Origin: Solenopsis invicta
Lineage: Eukaryota; Arthropoda; Insecta; Hymenoptera; Formicidae
NCBI RefSeq assembly: GCF_016802725.1
Contig: NC_052668.1
Span: 4,105,001 to 4,169,000, forward strand
DNA length: 64,000 nt
Reading direction: 5' to 3'
In this document: in pieces, positions 40,677 through 49,380 of the stretch
Layout: the number at the start of each line of letters is the position of its first letter
Numbering within the stretch: position 1 is the stretch's first letter
Program-made: the position numbers and the translations under genes
The notes under the pieces: generated by a model
Told to the model about the DNA's origin: nothing
Databases searched by the model: none
What the model saw: the letters and a program-made list of their open reading frames with translations, nothing else

Positions 40677-40780
40677 TAATTATTTGTCTACTATATTATT
40701 GTAATTAAATCTTGAATTGAATCAATTAGGCTCGTTAATTTGACTGTTTAATATTATACTCTGTGTGTATAAATTAATTA

Positions 40781-41206
40781 TGAAATAAAACTTTAATTTT
40801 TCAAAATTTTATGTAATTTTTTATATTTTAATAAAATATTTTGGGTATACTTTTGCAACACACACATACGCACACCATGCACGCACACACGCACATACAA
40901 GATACAGTATGATTCCAGCCATGCGCATTTAAGAACATGTATATCTTGGAATAAAAATTTGAAATTTTTGTTGTAGCACAAATATGCGCAGCTGTTTGTT
41001 AATATTACTTCTAATTAGAAAGATTATCTTTCATTATAGCCAAAAAAGTCATCTTGGAGAAGTTGGATAACAATAAAAAACTCTATTTAACTCACACTTA
41101 TTTAACATTAAGGTTGATGTGCTTTCAGAATAATGTTAAAATAAAAATATTTTTAATGATTATTTATTTATTATCTTATGAGGTCGATTTGAAATTAGTT
41201 TTAATT
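40781..41206. other. Non-coding, nothing recognised
   Basis: AT-rich with a short imperfect (CA)n run at about 40860-40900. No gene or repeat end was identified. Confidence 0.5.
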
Positions 41207-42815
41207 CCCACATAGCACGTAATATTTTTGTGATATCACAGAAATATTGCAATATCACAGAAATATTACATATTACTGTGAAATATCACAGAAATATTAC
41301 TGTGATATTACACAGTGATAACAACATTGAAATATTCTACTGATATCACAAGATTATCATAGAAATATTATTGTGATATTACACAGTAATAATAACATTA
41401 AAATATTCCAGTAATAACATTGCAATATATTGTTGCAACATTTAATGCCAAAGAACAAGGTAATGTCAAATAACTTTTTTATTATGTCTTATTAATGCAA
41501 CGTCACTATCTCTTTGATTAATTTCGATATTTTCAATATCCATAATATTCTTGGTAATTTTGGTATCCTATAGAAGAAATCAACTTACAAATAAAATAAT
41601 TATGTCTTTGCCCTTTTATAGAAGTGAAAGTGAAAGTTAAGAAAAAAAATTAACTTTATTATTAGTTTAGATATTTACTTAGTTTATCCCTGAAACTGTA
41701 TATATAAACTATAATGTACGCTCTTCTATGTCATCTATCAATTTAATTATTGCTTTACAACTCGATCAATAATAATTTTATTAAAAAATTACAGAAAAAA
41801 CTTTGTATTTGTCTTATTGCCATTTATAATTTTTACAGGAGCACAAAAATCGATTTTAATTTAAAAAAATTTTCATTATGAGGAATTTTTTTAAAGAAAA
41901 TGTTTACAAAAAGTTTTGTCAATACACATTTATTATTTACTTGGCAATAAATATTTTAAGGTATATTTAGAAGTTTTTGAAAAAATATACATTTTTACGT
42001 CATTTAATATTTACTGCTTGGTACAGTGTTTTGTAAAATAGTTTATTCATTAATATTGATTAGACTATTATACACCACAGTAAAAGGTTAAGTTCAAGTT
42101 AATTAAAATATTAAATTTCCAACAAATTTTTCTTTAGATTTCACTTTTTTTTTAACTCTATTAAAAAATATGATTATATACATTCCATCATTAATTAGGT
42201 ATTTTACAATGTTCATTAATTATATGTATGTATATAACATTGCGGCTCGGTCACCGACCGTTACAACATATGACTAAACAAGCAAGCGCGTGTACAGCCG
42301 CTATGCGGTCCCGCCGTGTGTATAAGACTCCACGCAAACAAGTGAGTGCTGACATCATCGCTAGGTGGCCGCGCCGCTGGAGACCTGTGGGATGATTGGT
42401 TGTCGCGTGGGTTGTAACCGCGAATATATGCCTGGTCCCACTACTATGGTACAGGATGACAATGACACACAACGATTAAGAATATACATTTTTATTACAG
42501 CTTTTCCAACCGCGTACAATGACGAAGTGTACAAAAGATGACGGTACGTCCTATTCTACAATCCAAAAAGGGGAAGTCAATTCGTAAGCGCAATGATTGC
42601 GCCATTACGTCACTGGGTTTTTGTTCAGCGCTTGTCATTGGTGGAGAGAATCTCAATACTCCCCCCCCTCCCCGAGATTTAATGATACTATAAGAAAATT
42701 GGATAGTAACGTAAAATATTATGTAAAATATGACTCGGAGAACAAAAGATAAAATTAAGAACAATATAGAATATGATTTGAGATAAAATAATGAAAAGAA
42801 AAAAATGAGAACAAG

Positions 42816-43433
42816 TTAAAATACAAGAATACTTAATACTATTTGAAAACTTATTTCTTTGGAATTGATTGGCTTTGAAAAACTCACAGTCTTTTTATTT
42901 CTTAACTGCGTTGCACTAGGATACGTTTTTAGGATTGAATGAGTCTTTCGTGCTGAAGATGGTTCTGTTGACGGTTGTACTGAGGTAGGTTCACTAACTG
43001 GAGAAGTGTGCTCTTCTTGCTGAGCGGTGGAGTAAGCCCGTTTTAAGCGATCCACCGAAATATTGAGCATTTTTCCGTCGACATCCACTGTGAAAACTCG
43101 ATCGGAGATCCTTTTGATTATACGATGAGGGCCTGTATAAGGTTGCTCCAGTGGACGTCTAATTGCATCCTCTCTCAGGAAGACATGCGTACAGGTGTAC
43201 AAATCTTTAAATATGAATGGTTTGCTTCGCATGTGATGTGCCGCAGGTATTGGTTTGATTTGCTGCATGAGCCTACGGAACGGCTCCACGAACGGTTGCG
43301 GGTCGTTAGGCATATCTTCAAGATCGAAAAACTCTCTTGGAATCCTAAGTGTCTTTCCATACAGGAGTTCAGCTGTTGATGCGCGAATATCTTCCTTATA
43401 GCAAATGCGGAGTCCGATGAGCACCACGGACAA
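42816..43433 (-). pseudogene. CsRn1-type integrase, C-terminal part
   Basis: It reads STAELLYGKTLRIPREFF, then FIFKDLYTCTHVFLREDAIRRPLEQPYTGPHRIIKRISDRVFTVDVDGKMLNISVDRLKRAY. The GPY/F-type module (here PYTGPHRII) and the I-S-V-D-R-L-K-R-A tail are typical of the C-terminal DNA-binding domain of gypsy integrases. It is out of frame with the upstream core, indicating a frameshift near 43430-43440. The stop lies in the 3' region before the poly-purine tract. Confidence 0.85.
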
Positions 43434-44060
43434 TGCGTCGACCCACTCCGCTTTTGACTATTGCACATAATTGCCGTCTTCAGGGACCGGTGCCAGCGTT
43501 CGATGAGTCTATTTGATTCCGGATGGTAAGTGATAGTTCTATTGCGTTTGGTACCTATGAGTTTTGTTAGTGCTTCGAACAATTTCGATTCAAACTGTGA
43601 ACCTTGGTCGATTGTAATGACTTTGGGCGAACCGAAACGAGAAACCCATGCTACAAAAAAAGCTTTAACTACGGTGTCTGCTGTGACGTCGGCTAACGGC
43701 ACTATCTCGGGCCACCTAGAGAAACGGTCGATTAGTGTCAGGCAATATCTGAATCCTCGTGATAATGGAAGTGGTCCAATTAAGTCCAAATGGACGTGAT
43801 CGAAGCAAGCGTCCGGAACTGAAAGTTTTTCTGGAACCAACTGGTTGTGTTTAGTAATCTTTGATCGTTGACAGGACTTGGCCCATGTTGCTATGTCTTT
43901 ATTCATATATGTCCAAACAAATTTTTGAGCGATTTGTCGTCTAGTGGCTCTTCCACTAGGGTGCGACATTCCGTGCACCATGTCGAAAATGCGACGGCGG
44001 AGCGTGATTGGAACAAACGGACGGACACTATCCTGAGAGCAATCACAGTGTAGCGTTGAA
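43175..44060 (-). pseudogene. CsRn1-type integrase, zinc and catalytic core
   Basis: 43981-43440 encodes HGMSHPSGRATRRQIAQKFVW (HH half of the HHCC zinc module), CQRSKITKH, then FDHVHLDLIGPLPLSRGFRY (first Asp), VITIDQGSQFESKLF (second Asp) and TYHPESNRLIERWHRSLK (catalytic Glu; the common Q-x-N-G is Q-less here, N-R-L-I-E-R). Downstream of 43440 the continuing frame is shadow. The N-terminus upstream of 43981 is broken by a stop. It inserts cDNA into the genome. Confidence 0.85.
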
Positions 44061-44086
44061 TTGGTTTCAGGAAGTAAAAACTTTTG

Positions 44087-45034
44087 CTAAAGCCTAAGGT
44101 TGGATGAGAGGAATTTCAACTTCCATTGAAGTTCTTGATCTGTCGCTTGTTGCTGTGCCAATTCTTCAGTGTCGACAATGACTGGCATCATTACGGAGTC
44201 CATTCTGGATAGAGCGTCTGCGACTGCATTCTCTTCGCCAGGAACATGACGAATGTCTGTTGTGAACTCTGATATATAAGTTAATTGACGGCACTGTCTG
44301 GGTGAAGCGCGGTCCAACTTCTACGAGAAAGCGAATGTAAGGGGCTTGTGATCGGTGATCACGAAAAATTCTCTTCCCTCCAGCATAAAACGAAAATGCT
44401 TGATCGCAGCGTAGATCGCCGACAGCTCGCGATCATACGCACTATAGTTGCGTTGTGCTGGGTTGAGCCTTCGAGAGAAGAAACTTAGCGGACGCCACTT
44501 TTGGCCTTGACGTTGCTGCAAAACAGCGCCAACTGCGGAATCGGATGCGTCGGTTTGAACAGCGAACTGTGCGGAAGGATCTGGGAACGCGAGAAGTGTA
44601 GCGTTAGCTAGTTCCTCTTTAAGCTTTTTGAAAGCGGCTTTCCTTTTTGATGACCACTCGATAAGAGCTTGACTACCTTTTTTCTGGCTTTTGAGCACCT
44701 CCTGTAAGGAAGCTTGAGTGCTCACAATGTTAGGTAAGAAGCGGTGATAATAATTAATCATACCTAGAAAACGGCGTAGCCCTTTTACGTCCTGAGGTTC
44801 GGGGAAGTTGGTGATGGCTTCTACCTTTTGCGGTAAGGGTGCGAGCCCCTTCGCTGAGATATGATGTCCAAGGAACGAAACCTCAGATTCTCCAAAGACA
44901 CATTTGGCAGTGTTAATGGCGACGCCAAGTTTTTGCAGACGTTGAAATAATTTCTTGAAATGCTCGCGGTGTTCTTTTGCCGTTTTAGACGGCCGTTTTG
45001 CCGCACGAGAATATCGTCTAAGTAGACGTAACAA
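44087..45034 (-). pseudogene. CsRn1-type RT connection and RNase H
   Basis: 45034-44321 reads EHREHFKKLFQRLQKLGVAINTAKCVFGESEVSFLGHHIS, LRRFLGMINYYHRFLP (RT connection), then FAVQTDASDSAVGAVLQQ (RNase H D), YSAYDRELSAIYAAIKHFRFMLEG (Glu/Asp region) and FFVITDHKPLTFAFS (Asp). A stop then separates 44317-44087, ending IRHVPGEENAVADALSRMD, the conserved C-terminal RNase H block. Catalytic residues are present but one stop interrupts the domain. Confidence 0.9.
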
Positions 45035-46092
45035 AAATCGAGTCCTCGGACAACTTCATCCATAAACCTTTGGAAGGTTTGAACTGCATTACGCAAGCCG
45101 AAAGTCATAAAAGGGAACTCGTATAATCCAAAAGGAGTTATAATAGCGGTTTTAGGAATGTCCTCTTCTTTGACTGGAATTTGTTAGTAGGCACGGATGA
45201 GGTCAATTGTTGAAAACACTGTTACTCCATGTAGAAATTGAACGCAGTCTTGCAGGAATGGGATTGGGTAGCGGTCCGGTTCCATTATTGCATTGAGGTT
45301 GCGGTAGTCACTGCATGGCCTCCAATTACCATTTTTCTTCGGGACCAAATGGAGTGGAATGGCCCAACAACTCTTTGACGGGCGACATAGGCTTTGTTGC
45401 AACATGAACTCAAACTCGAGCTTAGTTGCCTTCAGCTTCTCGGGTGCGAGACGACGGGCCCTGGCAACTACCGGCTGACCTTGAGTGATTATTGCATGAG
45501 ATACTTCATGGTGTGCGCTTTTAGGCGCAATTGAGCTTCGAGTGAGCTCTGGAAACTCGTTGAGCAAATCACTGTAAACAGTATCAGATTTGAGATAAGG
45601 TACTTGTAAAACGGAGATGCTGTTTAACTGACCGGAAATCTTTAAACTTGTGTTGCCATCAATCAGCCTTCTTCGGCGAAGATCTACCAAAAGATTAAAA
45701 TGTGATAAAAAATCTGTGCCCAAAATGGGTTTGCTCACCTCTGCGAGGTAGAACGGCCATTGGAAACTACGCCGCAGTCCAAAATCTATTTGCAGAAGCT
45801 TTTGACCAAATGTTGCAATGGGCGTGCCATTGGCTGCGCAGAGCGTAAGTTTTGACTTACTGCGACTGTTTTTATGTGTAACAGGAAAAACAGAAACGTC
45901 CGCTCCGGTATCGACGAGGAAATCACATCGTGAGAGGCGGTCGGTGACAAATAAACGGCGTACAACAGAGTCCGGGGTGCTCTCCGCCGCTGACACCTCG
46001 GGCATTAGTTTTCCTCTTGCTTTTTCTTGTCGTCCTTCTTGTTGTCCCAGCTGCATGGTGCGGAACACTTTTTGACGTCCCGGCCGAAACAT
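45000..46092 (-). pseudogene. CsRn1-type protease and reverse transcriptase fingers/palm
   Basis: The frame 46092-45184 begins with RRLFVTDRLSRCDFLVDTGADVSVFP (protease D-T-G-A), then ILGTDFLSHFNLLVDL (second protease signature). RT starts about 45400 (AIPLHLVPKKNGNWRPCSDYRNLN) with FSTIDLIRAY (motif A Asp). A stop at 45184 is followed by a continuing frame to about 45010 with MTFGLRNAVQTFQRFMDEV and YVYLDDILV (motif C, Y-L-D-D). A frameshift at about 45000 leads to the connection domain. Otherwise close to intact. Confidence 0.9.
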
Positions 46093-46862
46093 TTGTGGTA
46101 CCAGCAGTATTTCGTGTTAGTTGATGATCTTGAGCGTGATCTGGTACGTGATCTTTTTCGGCGATGTGGGCTTGATCTCTGCCTTCTGGATAAGAGTTGG
46201 TCAAGCTTTTTGATGATTTCGCAGAGCTCGCTTTCTTGCGACGAGGTGCTAGCCGTTGTTTCGGCAACCTGCAAAACAGATGAGCTGGGTGGTGTTATAT
46301 CATAAATCTTGTCTGCCATTGCGGTTAGCCTGTCCAACGTTAAGATATCTCCGCTGGCCGAGAGGACAGTCTGCATATTTGTTGGCAGACGTTGTAACCA
46401 GAGGGATTTGAATAGATCGTCAGACATTCTGTCTTCTGCGAGGTCTTTCATATGACGCAGCAAACGTGAGGGTCGTTGATCGCCAAGTATGGTTTGGTTC
46501 AGCAGCGTTTTTAGGCGTTTTTCTTCGCTGTCCTGAAACTCGGCAAGGATACGAGTCTTAAGCGCTTCGTATTTTCCGTTTGCCAGCGGGTTGGTAACAA
46601 GTTCACTTACCTCAGATATGACGTCCGCGTCGAGAGATTGCAACGCGTGATAGTATTTTGTGAGGTCTTGTGTGATTCCGTTTGTCGCAAATTGCGCTTC
46701 CATTTGTATGAACCAGATTAGCGGTTTTTCCTTGCTAAACTTTGAAGGACGAATGCTGATGCGTGAGGTTTCCTGCGAGCCGGTGTCGTTGGTCGTCATC
46801 GTGGACGTCATGCGCGTGGTTATGTTACTGGTGTGATCCTTTTTGTTCGGCGAGGTCACCAA
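46005..46862 (-). CDS. CsRn1-type Gag
   Basis: The open frame of 285 codons reads into the leader at its 5' end, so the real start is probably the Met near residue 18 (RMTSTM). It holds a capsid-like stretch (WFIQMEAQFATNGITQDLTKYYHALQSLD, then FQDSEEKRLKTLLNQT and FKSLWLQRLPTNMQTVL), a basic Arg/Ser-rich region (RRRKRSRTRSRSRSS abbreviated) and CWYHKCFGRDVKKCSAPC, the C-x2-H-x9-C-x3-C motif that distinguishes CsRn1-clade Gag from the usual CCHC knuckle. No stop is seen within it. Gag binds and packages the element RNA. Confidence 0.85.
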   Translation of the reverse strand: MVTSPNKKDHTSNITTRMTSTMTTNDTGSQETSRISIRPSKFSKEKPLIWFIQMEAQFATNGITQDLTKYYHALQSLDADVISEVSELVTNPLANGKYEALKTRILAEFQDSEEKRLKTLLNQTILGDQRPSRLLRHMKDLAEDRMSDDLFKSLWLQRLPTNMQTVLSASGDILTLDRLTAMADKIYDITPPSSSVLQVAETTASTSSQESELCEIIKKLDQLLSRRQRSSPHRRKRSRTRSRSRSSTNTKYCWYHKCFGRDVKKCSAPCSWDNKKDDKKKQEEN

Positions 46863-46983
46863 TGTGGGATGGTTGGTTGTCGCGTGGGTTGTAACCGCGA
46901 ATATATGTCATTGTCATCCTATGCCATAGTAGTGGGACCAGACATATATTCGCGGTTACAATCCACGCGACAACCATCCCACA
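46862..46983 (-). repeat. Palindrome-like 122-bp LTR end of the CsRn1-type element
   Basis: Two ~45-bp arms (TGTGGGATGGTTGGTTGTCG.. and its complement ..CATCCCACA) enclose a 35-bp loop. The left end of the retroelement (42386-42474) has the same arm and the same loop, but with the loop in the opposite orientation and no second arm. Confidence 0.8.
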
Positions 46984-47332
46984 GACCTTCTCGTGAGTCA
47001 AGTGCAGCCACAGGTGTTATATCTAGACGCCACCGCGGCCGATTCGCTAACTCACACTTCAGTGAGATTTTAAGGAAAATTGTTGCTTGTTGTAATTTGG
47101 AGACAAATACTCGTTTTGATTCTTTTTTCAATGTAATGTGCGTGTGGAACGCTGTTCCACATAAAATTTTATATTTTTACATGTAAATAGTATTTTGTAT
47201 TGTTATTTAATCTTGAACATAAATTAAAATTATAATTCAAATTAAATCTTTTTTAACAAAAATGAAAAAGGACACAAAAGATTTTTTTTTGTAAATTAAA
47301 CATTTATTACGTTTACATTATTGTATTCTGTT

Positions 47333-48518
47333 TGTAACGATACGCCCCTCCGCCGTCCGTGCGCCTCCGTTCCGTCCACCGAACACCGAACGCCGAGTGC
47401 AGTCGAGGGCCACGTGCTCGCACGACCGAACTTCGCCGTGCGACCACGCGGCGACACGCGCGCCGACCGTGGCGTTCCGTAACGCTCCCACTCCGGCTCA
47501 ACCGACCGAACGCGCGGATTGGCTTGCTCAGCCGCGCGTTCGGATATATAAGCCGGCAGTGGGAACGCACAAGTCAGATCCGTCCGACTATCCGACCCGT
47601 CCACAGACCGAGTATTCTCGATCGCTCCTTAAAGACGAGCATTCTCGTCACACTCCGATATCCTCGACGGGCATTTCCGTCGCTATCCTCGGCCGAGTAT
47701 CCTCGACCAGTCATCTCAGATATCCTCGACGAGCATTCTCGTCATCATCACCGGCCGAGCATTCTCGACCAATCACGTCCGAGATCCTCGACGGGCATTC
47801 TCGTCATCATCACCGGCCGAGCATTCTCGACCAATCACGTCCGAGATCCTCGACGAGCATTCTCGTCATCATCCCCGGCCGAGCATTCTCGACCAATCAC
47901 CGTCGTCCTCGAATACCGTTACCGTCGAACCGACAAACTTCGTAACCCATATCGGCAGGGCACAAGCAACCTGTCGATCAAGCGCCCCACTTGCACGGGG
48001 CGCGCTCGGGCGAATCGCGGCGGCGACCGCGCCGGCAACGACCCGCACTTGCGCACACGCTTATACGACCGCGTTAGCCAATCCCGCCGCGCCCCGCGAC
48101 TCCCCGACCGTACGGGCAAGCCGCCCGCATAACTTCCTAGCTTAGCCGAAAAACTTTGTACATAGATAGTTCTAGCCTTAGATATAAACCGCGCCGCGTA
48201 GCTGGTAAGCCGAGTACCAGCCATATTGCAATCTGTATACTACTGTTATCTCTAGCATTGTCTCTCTTGCGATCTCTATGTTATGAGCGCGATCATTATC
48301 TTTTATTTTGATATCTCTCTATTTCGTTAGTTATGTTCCTGTTCATTCTGTCAACTCTTTTTGGCAACTGATATTATCAATAAAGCATCCACTGTCTTTT
48401 GCTACGTAAAACACTGGGTATAGTCATTGCGGACACCTGACCAACCGACGAGCCTTATCCGGTCCGATCCCGAAGTTCCCGCACCGCACCGAACCGACCG
48501 AAACCGCGTACCGTTACA
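47333..48518 (+). mobile_element. Solo LTR, TGTAAC family, uninterrupted copy
   Basis: 1186 bp with the ends TGTAACGATACGCCCCTCC and CCGCGTACCGTTACA and a perfect 4-bp duplication TGTT (47329-47332 and 48519-48522). Copy C has the unoccupied site ctgttttaataaatat near 57120. TATA box gatatataagccggcag at about 47541-47557; poly-A signal aataaagcatcc at about 48379. From 47600 to 47905 it contains repeated GACGAGCATTCTCGTC-type palindromes, three of them within a ~66-bp tandem unit. Long GC-rich open frames here are by-products of composition. Confidence 0.9.
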
Positions 48519-48559
48519 TGTTTTAATAAATATAATTACTTTTTTCTATGTCTAATATA

Positions 48560-48790
48560 CAGGGTGTCCCAGAAAGCTCGCATCCCATTTTAAGAGCGGA
48601 TTCTTTAGAAAATTCTAAGAAGAAAATCCTACTACAAAAATGTCGAGGGTATAATGGTTTTCAAATTATTTGCGATTAAAATTTACGAATCACTGAGCTG
48701 ACATTTTGCGCGCTCAGGCATGGTGACATGACAAAGGTACCACAAGGGTACCTCTTGACATTGAGGTTGTCATATAAATACGCAATGACA
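48560..48790. mobile_element. Partial Tc1/mariner-type element end
   Basis: CAGGGTGTCCCAGAAAGC follows TA at 48558-48559, a terminus like the CAGGGTGTTTCAG of the DD41D element at 58177. The far end is not identifiable, so the extent is approximate. Copy C lacks this sequence at the equivalent position. No ORF. Confidence 0.5.
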
Positions 48791-49143
48791 TTTATATTAA
48801 GAAATTACTACCATAGGAAACATATTTGTACATTACATATGCACAATTAATGTTTTCAACAAAATATTAATTTAATAACAAGATGTTACGATAGCCGTTG
48901 AGTCAACTGTCAAAATAAGCATTATTTTACCGTCATCATTACCATGTTCATGTGATAAGAAGTTTTTTGGTAACATATCGATAATATCGATAATTTATGT
49001 GATAATATGAAAAAGATTGAATATGTTGATAAAGTAGAATTCAGACATATTAGCCGCTATTTCTGCAATATTTTATTTGTAATATTGCAATGAAAAAGTG
49101 ATATTGCTGTGATATCACTACAATATTATGTGCTATGTGGGTT

Positions 49144-49380
49144 ATTATAGTGAATACAGCTGCCATATACAAATCAAAATATAAAAAATATATTTTAAAT
49201 TAAATATTACTTTTAACATATTTTGCGACTAAAACTTATTAGATTTTATAAAGTATATTATAAAAATAAAATCAAAAATATAAGAATCATTTAATATTAA
49301 CATGTGTAGATTCTAAAACATTATTTTTATAATTATTTTGACTTAAAAGGCAAAATTTCAAAAAATAATTTTTTCCATTG
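49144..49380. other. AT-rich, nothing recognised
   Basis: Short AT-rich stretch between TIR element copy B and the R1-like LINE. Confidence 0.5.

Larger units (their letters stand above)
34985..40780 (+). mobile_element. Penelope-like element with inverted terminal segments
   Basis: The central plus-strand coding region has Penelope RT and GIY-YIG endonuclease (36960-38520). The two ends, 34985-35440 and 39000-40775 (ignoring the mariner), are inverted copies of each other: gagtataatattaaac, ttaacgagcc, the hammerhead core, gataattttaaaagataattt, and a GT/CA run. Interruptions are a CCCA-type insertion (up to 36948) and a full mariner (39301-40622). Inverted or partly duplicated terminal repeats are usual for Penelope-like elements. 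Frameshifts in RT show decay. Confidence 0.8.
42386..46983 (-). mobile_element. CsRn1-type Ty3/gypsy retrotransposon
   Basis: 4598 bp with a perfect 4-bp duplication GACC (42382-42385 and 46984-46987); copy C has the unoccupied site. The right end is a 122-bp palindrome-like LTR (46862-46983) followed on the minus strand by TTGGTGACCTCGCCG (46848-46862), matching the tRNA-Trp primer site used by CsRn1 elements. Gag carries the C-x2-H-x9-C-x3-C (CHCC) motif peculiar to that clade. Gene order is gag, protease, RT, RNase H, integrase. A poly-purine tract (ggggaggggggggag) lies near 42664-42678. Several frames are broken. Confidence 0.85.
41207..49141. mobile_element. CCCA-family TIR element, copy B, with nested gypsy and solo LTR
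   Basis: The ends CCCACATAGCACGTAATATT and the complement of AATATTATGTGCTATGTGGG, with TT on both sides (41205-41206 and 49142-49143). The terminal regions are arrays of tgtgatatcacagaaatatt. The element's own sequence aligns closely with copy C (55455-57475) over most of its length. Inside are a CsRn1-type gypsy (42386-46983), a solo LTR (47333-48518) and the end of a further transposon (from 48560). The body has no transposase gene. Confidence 0.85.

Noticed and set aside
44087..46862. Endogenous retrovirus with env
   Set aside because: Neither gypsy element has an env frame after integrase, so both are treated as LTR retrotransposons.
47359..48224. Long GC-rich ORFs on both strands (up to 257 codons)
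   Set aside because: They lie wholly within a solo LTR and reflect high GC content and tandem palindromes; no motif, and frames exist on both strands.
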